From: Aliiroseovarius sp. PrR006
Lineage (GTDB): Bacteria > Pseudomonadota > Alphaproteobacteria > Rhodobacterales > Rhodobacteraceae
Direction: 5' to 3'
Assembly: GCF_010500215.1 (NCBI RefSeq)
Contig: NZ_JAAGOY010000008.1
Span: 96,227 to 160,226 of the forward strand
DNA: 64,000 bases
Shown here: in pieces, positions 18,469 to 27,746 of the stretch
Layout of the letters: each line of letters starts with the position of its first letter
Numbering within the stretch: the first letter of the stretch is position 1
Notes under the pieces: generated by a model
The model's database searches: none
The model's input: only the letters and a program-made list of their open reading frames with translations
Told to the model about the DNA's origin: nothing
Translations under genes and position numbers: made by a program

Positions 18469-19728
18469 ATGTTTCAGTTTTCAGATCTTACTGATCGTTT
18501 CGAAAAAAATCTTGCGAGTGGCGCGCGTCCCCTCGCCCTTCTCAGCAAGAAAGATCGCACCTTGCTTGCGATGTCGAATGATCTAAGCACATGGTTCCAC
18601 GAAAAGGCGCTTCCGCTCTGGGCTGATCGGGGTTTTTGTTTCGATGAATGCCGCTTTATCGAAGGCTTGTGTGAAAATGATCAGCCTATCCGGCTGGCCG
18701 ACAACCGAGCACGGATTCAACCACGGCAGATTTATGCTTTTACATCCGCATGGATGCGTGGCTGGCGCGGTATGTCACCTGAGATGATCGTCAGCAGTTT
18801 AGAGTGGTTCACGTCCCGATACCGCCGTTCTGATGGCACTTTTGGAAATATCGTTAGTGCTGAGGGATTCCTAACCGACCCACGGTTTGATCTTTATAAT
18901 CAGTCGTTCGTGCTATTGATGTTTGCCCAAATGGCTCAGTTTCAACCCAAGCATAAAGCCCTCTTTGAAGCAGAAGCAGTTTCACTACTAAGGGCAATCA
19001 AAGCCGGCTACACGAATGCCCACGGAGGATACCTATCAGGACCCGCTGCGGAAGGTTTCATGGAATCCAATCCGCATATGCATCTGTTTGAGGCTGCGCT
19101 TGCGTGGGAGAGTGTTGCAAAAGACAATTCCGTCTGGCGGGACCTCTCCGACGAGATAGGCGCGCTCGCCATAAAACGCATGATTGATCCCAGTTGCGGG
19201 ACGTTAGGCGAATACTTCAATTCAGATTGGACACCTGCACCGGGCACCAAGGGAGAAATTGTCGAACCAGGGCATCAGTTTGAATGGGCTTGGCTGCTCG
19301 TCCGGTGGGCTAAACGCTGCAACAACCCCTGGGCCAAGAAAGCCGCGCTTCGTCAGTATAAGTTTGGGCGAAAACACGGGACATCCAAACTTGGGCTGGT
19401 CATGATGTCAGTTGGAAGGGATGCCGCCGTCATTGATCCGACCGCTCGGCTTTGGTCACAGACCGAATGGCTTAAGGCCGCCACCCTTTTCGCGCAAGAT
19501 CCGTCCTTTTCAGGCCAACATGACTTCATGAGCGAGATAATTCGCTCACTCCACGCCATCTCAGCATTCCTGAATACAAAAGAGAATGGCTCTTGGATCG
19601 ATCGGATTGATCCCAACGGTCACACTCTCGATGCCAAAGCTCCCGCCAGTTCTTTATATCACATCGCGAGCGCGGTTTACGAACTTGAAGACGCCCTAGA
19701 AGGGCTAACGCATCTCAAGCATTTCTAA
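18469..19728 (+). CDS. AGE family sugar epimerase/isomerase
   Basis: This 419-residue (alpha/alpha)6-barrel protein belongs to the N-acylglucosamine 2-epimerase family. Visible family residues are RIQPRQIYAF near 84, SNPHMHLFEA near 200, the general-base segment EPGHQFEWAWLL near 263, ARLWSQTEWLKA near 328 and the C-terminal PASSLYHI. The ATG at 18469 is chosen; an upstream in-frame TTG lacks a ribosome site. Members interconvert mannose/fructose/glucose or N-acetyl-hexosamines. Next to manC and phosphomannomutase it most likely feeds mannose into GDP-mannose synthesis, but a 2-epimerase acting on the capsule sugar cannot be excluded. Confidence 0.85.
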   Translation: MFQFSDLTDRFEKNLASGARPLALLSKKDRTLLAMSNDLSTWFHEKALPLWADRGFCFDECRFIEGLCENDQPIRLADNRARIQPRQIYAFTSAWMRGWRGMSPEMIVSSLEWFTSRYRRSDGTFGNIVSAEGFLTDPRFDLYNQSFVLLMFAQMAQFQPKHKALFEAEAVSLLRAIKAGYTNAHGGYLSGPAAEGFMESNPHMHLFEAALAWESVAKDNSVWRDLSDEIGALAIKRMIDPSCGTLGEYFNSDWTPAPGTKGEIVEPGHQFEWAWLLVRWAKRCNNPWAKKAALRQYKFGRKHGTSKLGLVMMSVGRDAAVIDPTARLWSQTEWLKAATLFAQDPSFSGQHDFMSEIIRSLHAISAFLNTKENGSWIDRIDPNGHTLDAKAPASSLYHIASAVYELEDALEGLTHLKHF

Positions 19729-19760
19729 AGAAATGCCCATTCCTTAGAGGCTCACGAAAC

Positions 19761-20822
19761 ATGCACTCAACCTTGGTTCAACCAGTAGTTTTGGCCGGTG
19801 GATCAGGCACGCGCCTTTGGCCACTTTCAACGCCGGAATATCCCAAGCAGTTCCGCCCTTTGCTTGGCGATACATCTACATTTCAGAGCACGCTGGCTCG
19901 CGTGACATCCCCCGGGCTGTATAAACCACCGATTACCATCACGAGTGCGGCACATATTCAGATTGCGAAACAGCAGCAGCAAGCCGTAGGCGTGAAGGGG
20001 ACGTTAATCGCCGAAACGGCAAGACGTGATAGTGCGGCAGCCGTAGCCGTGGCGGCTCTGTCTGCACAGCGCGATGACCCAAAATCGCTAGTTCTGACCC
20101 TGGCTGCAGATCACGTGGTGCAGGACAACCAAGAATTCAACGCCACAGTCCGGGCAGGATGCACCGCAGCAGAAAATGGTTCTGTTGTTGTTTTCGGCTT
20201 GCGCCCTTCCGAACCGAAAACGTGTTACGGTTACATCAGCCCAGGCGTCCCACTGGATGGATCGGAAACGGTGTTCATGGTCGACAGATTTGTCGAAAAG
20301 CCTAACCCACAAAAGGCTATTGAGTTCATCCGAGATGGCTACCTCTGGAACTCAGGAAACTTTCTTTTCCGCGCAGATGTGATGGTTGAAGCATTCCGAA
20401 CTTACGCGCCGGATATCCTCGCCGCCGCCCAATTCGCGCTCGAAAAATCATCCGAGTTTGAACCAGGCATCTGGGAACTCGACAAGTCTAGTTTCCAAAA
20501 AGCCCCCAATATCTCAATCGACTACGCAATTATTGAAAAACTAGAAAACTGCGCGGTTGTTGAAGGCCGTTTTGCTTGGTCGGATATCGGCGCCTGGGAT
20601 GCAGTTTGGGAAACCTTACCCAAGGATAGCGATGAGAACGCATATGTTGGATCCGCGCATTTTTCCAAGTCCCGGGGCTGCTTCGTTCATTCAGAAAGTA
20701 GGGAAACAATGGTGGTTGGAATGACCGATGCGATCATCATCTCCACAAACGACGCTGTGCTGGTGCTGTCCAAAAACAATGCGCAGGATGTCAAAAAGAT
20801 AGCGCAACTTCTGGATGACTAA
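19761..20822 (+). CDS. manC: Mannose-1-phosphate guanylyltransferase
   Basis: This is a 353-residue nucleotidyltransferase that makes GDP-mannose from mannose-1-phosphate and GTP. The signature LAGGSGTRLWPLS...YPKQF (residues 11-31) binds the nucleotide. AADHVV near 115, GYISPG near 155, VEKPNPQKA near 175 and WNSGNFLFR near 196 are all family motifs, as is the late segment SDIGAWDAVWE. The length fits the single-function form: the protein ends after the left-handed helix segment and lacks the C-terminal cupin isomerase domain of the bifunctional AlgA/ManC. The isomerase step must therefore come from elsewhere. The mannose-1-phosphate source is the phosphomannomutase at 24340-25734. Confidence 0.93.
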   Translation: MHSTLVQPVVLAGGSGTRLWPLSTPEYPKQFRPLLGDTSTFQSTLARVTSPGLYKPPITITSAAHIQIAKQQQQAVGVKGTLIAETARRDSAAAVAVAALSAQRDDPKSLVLTLAADHVVQDNQEFNATVRAGCTAAENGSVVVFGLRPSEPKTCYGYISPGVPLDGSETVFMVDRFVEKPNPQKAIEFIRDGYLWNSGNFLFRADVMVEAFRTYAPDILAAAQFALEKSSEFEPGIWELDKSSFQKAPNISIDYAIIEKLENCAVVEGRFAWSDIGAWDAVWETLPKDSDENAYVGSAHFSKSRGCFVHSESRETMVVGMTDAIIISTNDAVLVLSKNNAQDVKKIAQLLDD

Positions 20823-20877
20823 AGGGATTTCACCTATAGGTCAGTTGATTATCTAGCTAGCAATAAGAAAGTTTCTT

Positions 20878-21543
20878 GTGGCAGACATGAAGCGGTTTCA
20901 GATCAACTATTTTGGCAAGGCCGAATCTTGGATTGTACCCCGGATGGTGCGCGCGTTGCCGAAGTGGGTAACACCCGACATGATGACTCTGCTTTCACTC
21001 ATAGGGGCGGGGTTGGCATCTTATGGCATGGTCAAGAAGGGTGACGTGATCTGGGGGCTTGTGCTTCTAATCTTCGGGCTTCTTCTGAATTGGATTGGTG
21101 ACTCAAGCGATGGCGCTTTGGCTCGCCACCGAAACAGGCAGCGCCCGAAACTGGGCTTCTGGATCGACCGTGCCGCTGATACGATCTGCTTCGTGCTTAT
21201 CTTTGTATCGCTTGGCGCATCGCCCTATCTGAATATGGGTTCGGGCTTGGGTTTGGCTGGGGCATATCTGTTCTATCAACTGGCGTCATTGAATCTGGCA
21301 AGGAGAAATCGGATTGCGTTGATTGGGTATTGGGGCATAGGTGCAACTGAAGCTCGCCTGCTGATCGCATTGTCCGTGACAGTGCAGCATATTTTGATCT
21401 CTTTTGAAATCAGGCCTGCAATTGGACCGCTCCCCGTCGAGGCCTGTATTGCAACGGTGTTTTCGTTCGGGATGGTAACTGCGGGCGTTCGACTTCTGTC
21501 ACAGTCCACCAAGCACCCGTCCAGCAAGAGAATACTAAACTAG
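20878..21543 (+). CDS. CDP-alcohol phosphatidyltransferase family membrane enzyme
   Basis: This 221-residue membrane protein has about six helices. The active-site motif is complete: D-S-S-D-G-A-L-A-R near 79-87, then nine residues, G-F-W-I-D-R-A-A-D, matching D-x2-D-G-x2-A-R-x9-G-x3-D-x3-D. Such enzymes transfer a phospho-alcohol from a CDP-activated donor to an acceptor alcohol, as in phosphatidylglycerol, phosphatidylinositol or phosphocholine synthesis. Start is a GTG at 20878 after AAGAAAG; an ATG lies 9 bases on. The substrate is unknown. Its place inside a capsule locus suggests either a lipid anchor for the polysaccharide or a phospho-alcohol decoration. Confidence 0.85.
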   Translation: MADMKRFQINYFGKAESWIVPRMVRALPKWVTPDMMTLLSLIGAGLASYGMVKKGDVIWGLVLLIFGLLLNWIGDSSDGALARHRNRQRPKLGFWIDRAADTICFVLIFVSLGASPYLNMGSGLGLAGAYLFYQLASLNLARRNRIALIGYWGIGATEARLLIALSVTVQHILISFEIRPAIGPLPVEACIATVFSFGMVTAGVRLLSQSTKHPSSKRILN

Positions 21544-21620
21544 AGGTGCTTTTGACCAAGATGAGAATGAAAGATCTGGCATTAAAAAGTCTTTCCCCAA
21601 CCCAATAGCCCCTAGGCAGT

Positions 21621-22949
21621 TCAGGCCTGAAGGCCCCGGTAAAGATTCTCCATACGCTTTTCATAAGCCTTCATCGAGAACAGATCAGCTTGTTTTCTCC
21701 CCAAATCAGAAAGCTTGTTTCTAAGGTCTGCGTTGCCATTCAGCTCGCGGATACCTTCTGCAATCTGCTGCGTTTCATATGGATCCACCATAAGGGCTGC
21801 CTCTCCTGCAACCTCCGGCAACGAGCCCGCATTGGATGTCAAAACCGGTGTGCCAAGCTTCATTGCCTCCAGAACGGGTAGTCCGAACCCCTCGTATAGC
21901 GAGGGGAAGCAGACAGCTTTAGCCCCCATAATCAAACTCACAAGGATTGGGAATGGCGCATGATCGATATGGATGATCCGCTTGCGTCGATAGAAATCTG
22001 TGCCGACCTGCTCCAGATACGATGTGGCCTCGTCATTGATCAGTTTCATTTCTTGCGCGGATTTCCAAGCCAGCTTTCCGACAAGAACAAGCGGCGCATC
22101 AACATTCGAGGTCAAGTAGGCTTCGACCAGTCGCCCCACATTCTTCTTCGGTTCGATTGCGCCGAAGAACATGAAGTATTCTTTGTAGTCGAGGTTGAAG
22201 CTACCTTTTACCTCTCGGCGAACAACATCTGCTGATTTAGAAGCGTACTTCTCAGGGATATCAACGGCTTGATAGGTATTTGTAACTTTTTCTTCTGAAA
22301 CACCTAAAAGGTTAATGATATCCTTCCTTGACGTTTCAGAGACCGTCACGATGTGATCGGCCTTCTTGGCAATCATCTTGCATAGCTTGTAATAAGCCGC
22401 CTTCTTATCAAGTGTCGTAAAGGGCAGCCGAAGCGGCACAAGATCGTGGAGCGTGTAAATGTTCTTCGCTCCCGGCGTGTACATTGGAAGAGGATACGTC
22501 CAGTGCGCGATATCGGGCGTTGAGGGTGTTTTTACAGCCAGCCGCGCCGGGTGAATGCTGAGCGTCTTCCAAAAATGACGGTGCGCCTTGCCGAAAACAT
22601 CCGGACTGTTAACAATTTCGTCGAAATACGGCATTCTCGATTTATAATGGGTCGAGATGACATTACCTTCGATTTCAATGGGTTTGGCCATCGTTGGGCG
22701 GAAAGAGCTCAGGCTTTCGGTCAGAAACCGTCCAGCTAGCTTCCACTTGCTCGCCTCTTCTGTGTTTGGGTCAAAGAAAAATACTTCCTGAAGCAGAGGA
22801 ATCTTTTCTGGCCCGCGCTTCGCGTCATAAAGGACACTGGTCTTGTAGTTCAAATTCCGCGTGCAGTAGCTTAGGTTCCTGGCATAGGTTGCAACCCCAG
22901 TTCCCTTCTCCAGTCCCAAGTTGAAACCATCAATCATTACATGCGTCAT
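21621..22949 (-). CDS. Glycosyltransferase family 4
   Basis: This is a 442-residue GT-B enzyme. The start at 22949 gives MTHVMIDGFNLGLEKGTGVATYAR, the usual N-terminal pattern. A middle motif IYTLHDLVPLRLP near 175 and the donor domain FMFFGAIEPKKNVGRLVEAY near 258 are clear. The E-x7-E motif is PSLYEGFGLPVLEAMKLGTPVLTSN near 350. It converges on the CDP-alcohol enzyme gene with a 77-base gap. It is probably the second sugar-adding enzyme of capsule assembly, perhaps a mannosyltransferase given ManC and PMM; specificity is not readable. Confidence 0.9.
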   Translation of the reverse strand: MTHVMIDGFNLGLEKGTGVATYARNLSYCTRNLNYKTSVLYDAKRGPEKIPLLQEVFFFDPNTEEASKWKLAGRFLTESLSSFRPTMAKPIEIEGNVISTHYKSRMPYFDEIVNSPDVFGKAHRHFWKTLSIHPARLAVKTPSTPDIAHWTYPLPMYTPGAKNIYTLHDLVPLRLPFTTLDKKAAYYKLCKMIAKKADHIVTVSETSRKDIINLLGVSEEKVTNTYQAVDIPEKYASKSADVVRREVKGSFNLDYKEYFMFFGAIEPKKNVGRLVEAYLTSNVDAPLVLVGKLAWKSAQEMKLINDEATSYLEQVGTDFYRRKRIIHIDHAPFPILVSLIMGAKAVCFPSLYEGFGLPVLEAMKLGTPVLTSNAGSLPEVAGEAALMVDPYETQQIAEGIRELNGNADLRNKLSDLGRKQADLFSMKAYEKRMENLYRGLQA

Positions 22950-23232
22950 GTATGCCTCAATCAAATTTTCCAAAAACGGGCATTACGCACCTTCTTTTCA
23001 ACCTCTGATTATGACAAATTGCCTAGTAAGTACATGGCCGAGATACACAAAAATTGCGCGGCAAAAGCTCGGGTTCACTCTCTGAGTGAATTTCCAAGCT
23101 GCTTTGAGCCATTGGGTGGCTCTTTCAAGTTGGATGGCCTTTATGCATCTAGCCCCTGAGCGACATCTTCAACAGGGCCATTCAAAACATGCACATTGAA
23201 TGCCCGCAAAATTGCGGTCGCCGGTTTTAGGG

Positions 23233-24189
23233 CTATGCCAGACGCGGCGATACATTGACATGGAGAAGTCCAAAATGTCCGAAGATCGCGCCTTCATCGC
23301 TCTTAATTCGTACTTCGATCGGATCTTCAGGGAATGTTACATCCGCCGCCAAATTGGCAGCAAACTTTCCGGCTCTTGCTGCGGAAACCTTCCCCCGACC
23401 GATAACTTCTTTGTTCACCAATTCGATGGTCAAAGGTAAGTCGATAGCATCCTCTGAAAACTGCATTGCGATCCTGAAATCATACACTCCTTGGGGAATA
23501 TGAAAATAAGGACCGTAGTACAAAGTTCGGGCAGGGCCTGTTAGATCCAACCACATGCTTCTAACGGGTTCATTTATCTCTCCGAGCATGAAAAGGGTAT
23601 GGTCCCATTTATACCCGGTGGTTGGCCTGCCGCTTTTCGGACTGCCAAATACACCAGTTTGCAGTCTACTTTCGGCATGCTCTCCCTCGGTTGGATATGC
23701 ATTGGGAAGATCCTGACCCAGCTCCTGCAACAGTTCGCCACTACTCTCAGCTATACCGCAAGCTTCCTTAACAAAGCCCTGCAACATCCGGACAATGTCG
23801 CACCCATCCGCGAAGTCACTTTTTTCCACGATCAAAGTATTCTCAAGTTTGGCTAAGTCAGCGCAAAGGGCCACGCTGGCCGAGATCGCCCGCAAGTCCG
23901 CAAGCGTGCCTTGTGTAAGTTCTTCACGATCGCTTCCAAGCGCACAGACAGGGTCGTCAAAAAAACCCACTATGGGGATGGATGCTTGAGAACAATTGTC
24001 GGCCAGCAGCGGGTTCGGAAAGTTGGTTGACACAACGTGAAACCCATCCACATCGCAAAAGGTGCCAGAAAAATCACTTAGATCGATATGGCTATGCATT
24101 ACCTGCACGTGGGAGGCGATAAGGGACTTGAGGGCGTTCACCCCCCAATTGAAGAACGCCCCGGGGTAGCCGATCAGCAAGATCGTCAT
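23233..24189 (-). CDS. Unknown capsule-locus protein, Rossmann-like N-part plus beta-rich C-part
   Basis: I do not recognise this 318-residue protein. The ATG at 24189 starts MTILLIGYPGAFFNWGVNALKSL, a hydrophobic strand and glycine-containing turn resembling the first beta-alpha unit of a Rossmann/GT-B fold; further strands appear at FHVVSTNFP and IPIVGFFDDP. After about residue 195 the sequence turns beta-rich: TGPARTLYYGPYFHIPQGVYDFRI, then EVIGRGKVSAA and DPIEVRIKSDEGAIFG, reminiscent of the beta-sandwich modules found on bacterial glycosyltransferases and carbohydrate-active proteins. There is no signal peptide. Its position between a GT4 gene and phosphomannomutase implies a capsule role, possibly a modifying or chain-length enzyme. 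Confidence 0.7.
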   Translation of the reverse strand: MTILLIGYPGAFFNWGVNALKSLIASHVQVMHSHIDLSDFSGTFCDVDGFHVVSTNFPNPLLADNCSQASIPIVGFFDDPVCALGSDREELTQGTLADLRAISASVALCADLAKLENTLIVEKSDFADGCDIVRMLQGFVKEACGIAESSGELLQELGQDLPNAYPTEGEHAESRLQTGVFGSPKSGRPTTGYKWDHTLFMLGEINEPVRSMWLDLTGPARTLYYGPYFHIPQGVYDFRIAMQFSEDAIDLPLTIELVNKEVIGRGKVSAARAGKFAANLAADVTFPEDPIEVRIKSDEGAIFGHFGLLHVNVSPRLA

Positions 24190-24339
24190 GTAGGTTCCAC
24201 CTTGTCTCAACTCAGACCATTTGGGGTCATGATGCCCCGACTTATGGTCGCTACAATTCTCTAGCAGCGCTTACTTCAACCGATGGAGCTCTTGACACCA
24301 AAGTTGGTCAGGGTCGTTTGAGCGCCTCTCTGTTCCGTT

Positions 24340-25734
24340 TCAACCCAGCCTTTGCCGGACTTTTTCCAGACTATGCGCGACCAGTTCCTGAGCTTGGGTT
24401 GATGTCGGCGCCTCCGCATAGCAGCGGAACTCTGGCGCATTGCCAGATGGGCGAAAATGGACAACCAGATTCCTCTCAAACGACATGCGAAGACCATCCG
24501 TTGTGTCAATCGAAGATTCTGCCCCAAGGTCGCGGAAAAACGAAGCACGGGCCTGAGATGATTGGATCAGTTCTGCAAGGAAGTTCTGAGAAAGCTGGGT
24601 TGAAACCTCGGTCAAGCGGTCACCTGCAGTAAAGCGAGTTGGAAGTGTCGAGACCAACTCCGATAACGTGATACCTTCGGCTCGGGCGGCTGCCAGAGGT
24701 GCAAGCATTGGCAACAGGCAGTCGCGGGTCATCAGCGGTGCTAGGGTTTGCCCGGTCGGGCCGATAGCCGGAAAACCCAAAAGAAAACCTCCGTTGGCTT
24801 CATACCCAACCACCCGAGCAGCCGGGTCAGCCTTTAGGGCGTCGTCCATTGCCGCGATCACATATGGGGATCCGATACGTGTCAGGTTAACAGCAGCAAA
24901 ACCGTCCATCTCTTGCACCCCTGAATTTGATGAAACTGGCGTACAAATTATCTGGGCGTTCAGTATTTGCGCGGTCAACATCCCCAGAAGATCGCCCGGC
25001 ACGACGACACCATCCGCATCAGCGACCATAGGGCGGTCAGCATCACCATCGGTAGAAATCACAGCATCCAGGTCATGTTCGGCACACCACCCGGCTAACA
25101 TGGCGCGGGTTTTGGGGTCCAAAGCCTCGGTATCGACGGGAATAAACGTGTTCGATCGGGCCAGTGTCACCGCCTCTCCGCCCAAAGCACTTACCACTTC
25201 ACACATGATGTCGCGGGCCACAGAACTGTGTTGATAGACCCCAATGCGGAAACCGGTCAGAGCACCACTTCCAAATCCGTTTATGTAGCGCGCCACGTAT
25301 TGCATACGGGCGGTGTCATTGTTGGTGATTGGCGCTGCAAGACCAAGACTGCCCCGACCCAGATTTGCTTGAATGCTTTGTTCATCTTCTTTTGAAATTT
25401 CGCCAGAAGGTACGTAGAATTTTAACCCGTTTCTGTTCGAGGGGATATGGCTACCGGTAATCATAATGGCGGCGTTTCCTGCTTTCAGCGCCGCCAGCGC
25501 CAGAGCCGGGGTGGGCAGCGCACCACAATCGAATACAGACACTCCCTGTGCCTGAGCTGCAGCGGCAACCGTTGCAGAGATAGCAGGAGATGACGGGCGG
25601 AGATCTCGCCCCAAGAATAGAGCACCACCATGAGGGCAGGCTTCTAGAAAGGCGCGTGTGTAATCTTGCACAAGGTTTTCGGTCAGCTCAGTGACCAAAC
25701 CGCGTAGGCCGCTGGTGCCAAATTTAGGAGCCAT
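24340..25734 (-). CDS. Phosphomannomutase/phosphoglucomutase
   Basis: This 464-residue enzyme belongs to the alpha-D-phosphohexomutase family. All four signatures are present: the phosphoserine loop TGSHIPSNRNGLK near 103, the metal loop DGDADRP near 245, the sugar-binding loop GYEANGGF near 330 and the phosphate-binding RPSGNAPEFR near 430. GTSGLRG at residues 6-12 is the usual N-terminus. It converts mannose-6-phosphate to mannose-1-phosphate for ManC, and may also use glucose. The ATG at 25734 is chosen over an in-frame start 45 bases upstream. It is the last recognisable capsule gene. Confidence 0.92.
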   Translation of the reverse strand: MAPKFGTSGLRGLVTELTENLVQDYTRAFLEACPHGGALFLGRDLRPSSPAISATVAAAAQAQGVSVFDCGALPTPALALAALKAGNAAIMITGSHIPSNRNGLKFYVPSGEISKEDEQSIQANLGRGSLGLAAPITNNDTARMQYVARYINGFGSGALTGFRIGVYQHSSVARDIMCEVVSALGGEAVTLARSNTFIPVDTEALDPKTRAMLAGWCAEHDLDAVISTDGDADRPMVADADGVVVPGDLLGMLTAQILNAQIICTPVSSNSGVQEMDGFAAVNLTRIGSPYVIAAMDDALKADPAARVVGYEANGGFLLGFPAIGPTGQTLAPLMTRDCLLPMLAPLAAARAEGITLSELVSTLPTRFTAGDRLTEVSTQLSQNFLAELIQSSQARASFFRDLGAESSIDTTDGLRMSFERNLVVHFRPSGNAPEFRCYAEAPTSTQAQELVAHSLEKVRQRLG

Positions 25735-26358
25735 TTCAATCTTCTTTTTGCATGAGATAGCGAGCCTATGCAAAGCCACCTGAGTTTAGTCTTCCTAGTA
25801 CCCAGCCCTCACAACTAGGTATGGTAGTGCAATATTGATAATTATCTATCTTGACGGGCATTTGCAATCATTCAGCAGTGTATTTCGGAATGGTTACACC
25901 CCACATCGTGCGATGGGCTGCAAATCCTCAGACTTCGTACTGCCCAAGGGCGGCTAAACCTGATTTGCCACATCAACGCACCAAATCGGCCTTTCGTTCT
26001 ACTCACCGCGGCTTTGATTGCGCCCGAGTTCTTGTGCTGATCCCCGTAATTGGATGAATGATTGCTCGCGACACCTATCCGGAAACGGAGGCGCGCGGGC
26101 CATCCTATGAACTCACGGACATCGGAATGCCGAACACGCCACCGAGCAACCCATACCTCAAATGGCGTCCCGGGAACGACTTTGAAATCACGCGCCATCA
26201 TTCAAGCGCGCATAGTGGGGAGGGAAGCCTTTTTGTGCTCAGAATAGAAATTGAACTGAGAAAGCCACAATGGATGGGCGATAATGGCCCATTCCTATCC
26301 TTCGCAACCATTGCGGTGAAGACCGGCTTCAATATTGTCTGACTTGCCTAACTTGGCT
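25735..26358. other. Intergenic region between capsule locus and catabolic island, no gene seen
   Basis: These 624 bases hold only short open frames on both strands without domains or ribosome sites. A 40-base stretch around 26224-26265 resembles one near 53674-53713 in another gene-poor gap (about three quarters identical by eye), including a shared CCTTTTTGTGC. It may be decayed coding or mobile DNA. Confidence 0.45.
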
Positions 26359-27054
26359 TCAGGTCCGAGAAGCCTCGAACGCTGTCCAAGCTTTCTCGAA
26401 CGCTTCGAAGTCAAACCCGTCGGCGCGGGCGGGGTCCAGAACCAACTTTTCGGTGTCGAGCAGCTTGTGGATCGCGTCTTCGAGCATTGGCACGACCTCG
26501 GGTGGGATGACCAAAGCACCGTGGCGGTCGGCGTGGACCAGATCACCATCGCGCACTGTCATGCCGAAGATCTCGACCTCGGTGCCGATTTCTTTCACGT
26601 GGACGAAGCCATGCGACGGGCCGGTGGACCCAGCAACCACCGGGAAGCCGTCGGGCAGATCGCCAAGGTCGCGCATCACGCCGTTGGTCAGTGCGCCGCT
26701 GATTCCAAAGCCCTTGTGGACGGTGGTGTTGATTTCGCCCCAATAGGCGCCGATGGCGTTGGGATAGTCCAAGTCCTCGACCACAGTGATCGCCGGGCGC
26801 GGGCCTTCCGACATGTGGCGGTAGTAGTTCATGCGCCGGGTTTTGATCACTTCGGGCGCTTCTTCGGGCGGGGTCACAGCGGCGATTTTCGCGGTGCGTG
26901 CATAGCCCACCATCGCCCCGCCATTCGGGTCCGAGCACAGCATTGTACCGCGGGTGAAGGCGTTGAAGCCGCGTTTGCCTTGGGCGACCTCAATGGCGTT
27001 GCAAACAGTGGGCGTGTCGACGCTTTGCAGAAGGGCAAGAAGGGATGGGGTCAT
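26359..27054 (-). CDS. RraA-like protein, class II pyruvate-aldolase fold
   Basis: This 231-residue protein belongs to the RraA/HMG aldolase family. Family residues: TPTVCNAIE near 14, EINTTVHKGFGISGALTNGVMRDL near 109-132, containing the conserved Gly...Arg-Asp pair that binds substrate and metal, and HADRHGALVIPPEVV near 185. True members include 4-hydroxy-4-methyl-2-oxoglutarate and 4-carboxy-4-hydroxy-2-oxoadipate aldolases and oxaloacetate decarboxylases; the RNase E regulator RraA is a divergent use of the fold. In this catabolic setting an aldolase or decarboxylase at the end of the pathway is most likely. The start overlaps the upstream hydrolase stop (ATGA), so it is the last gene of the minus-strand operon. 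Confidence 0.82.
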   Translation of the reverse strand: MTPSLLALLQSVDTPTVCNAIEVAQGKRGFNAFTRGTMLCSDPNGGAMVGYARTAKIAAVTPPEEAPEVIKTRRMNYYRHMSEGPRPAITVVEDLDYPNAIGAYWGEINTTVHKGFGISGALTNGVMRDLGDLPDGFPVVAGSTGPSHGFVHVKEIGTEVEIFGMTVRDGDLVHADRHGALVIPPEVVPMLEDAIHKLLDTEKLVLDPARADGFDFEAFEKAWTAFEASRT

Positions 27055-27746
27055 AGCTCCTCCAACCAGCGGGACAGGGCCGCTGTGGTTTCTTCGGGTT
27101 GTTCCAGCGTGGGCAGGTGGCCCGCGTCTTCGATGATCTCAAGCGTGCTCTGGGGCATAAGGTCATGCATCAGTTCATGGCGCGAGACAGGACACAGCGT
27201 GTCGTCCCGCCCGCACAGCACAAGCGCCGGACCAGTAAAGGCGCGCAGCGTATCAGTTTGGTCCGGGCGGTCACGCAGGGCTTTGGACTGGTTCACGAAC
27301 ACCTCTGGCCCCAGATCCATCGCCATCGCCATGCACAGATCCAGAATAGCCCCGCGATTGGGACCGTCGGTCAGGTAGTTCGGCTTCATCTCATCCCGCA
27401 TCACGCGGCGTAGCTCTCCGGCCTCGGTGGCGGCGATCTGCGGGGAGCGGCGGGCTTTCACTTCGTCCTTTTCGGCCAGCGGATTGGTGTCCATCAGAGC
27501 CAACCCTACCACCCGGTTGGGGGCTTGGCGCAGGACCTCCATCGCCAGAATGCCGCCCATGGACAGACCTGCCACGGCAAAGCGCGGCGGCGCGTGGTGC
27601 AGCACGTCCTGAGCGAGCGCAGACATGGCGTCATGCGCGCCCATCGGCATGGTCATCAGCGGAGTGCGCCCCGATAGTGCGTCGATCTGCGGCCCAAACA
27701 GGCGCGCGTCGCACATCATGCCGGGCAGCAGGATCAATGGTGTCAT
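27051..27746 (-). CDS. Alpha/beta hydrolase
   Basis: This is a 231-residue hydrolase. The ATG at 27746 overlaps the stop of the MetE-like gene and starts MTPLILLPGMMCDARLF, the usual first strand plus oxyanion-loop region. The nucleophile elbow is GLSMGG near 78. The acid may be the Asp in LVLCGRDDTLCP near 172, and the catalytic His sits in EDAGHLPTLEQPEE near 210. It resembles small esterase/lactonase or C-C hydrolase-like members. Substrate unknown; a lactone or ester intermediate of the island's pathway is plausible. Confidence 0.88.
   Translation of the reverse strand: MTPLILLPGMMCDARLFGPQIDALSGRTPLMTMPMGAHDAMSALAQDVLHHAPPRFAVAGLSMGGILAMEVLRQAPNRVVGLALMDTNPLAEKDEVKARRSPQIAATEAGELRRVMRDEMKPNYLTDGPNRGAILDLCMAMAMDLGPEVFVNQSKALRDRPDQTDTLRAFTGPALVLCGRDDTLCPVSRHELMHDLMPQSTLEIIEDAGHLPTLEQPEETTAALSRWLEEL

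Noticed and set aside
25304..25320. A further TTGCATACG half-site
   Set aside because: It lies inside the phosphomannomutase coding sequence without a matching second half, so it is probably chance.
25872..26342. Possible small proteins of 90-110 residues on both strands
   Set aside because: No domain, no ribosome site and strand-symmetric openness; I describe the stretch as intergenic instead.
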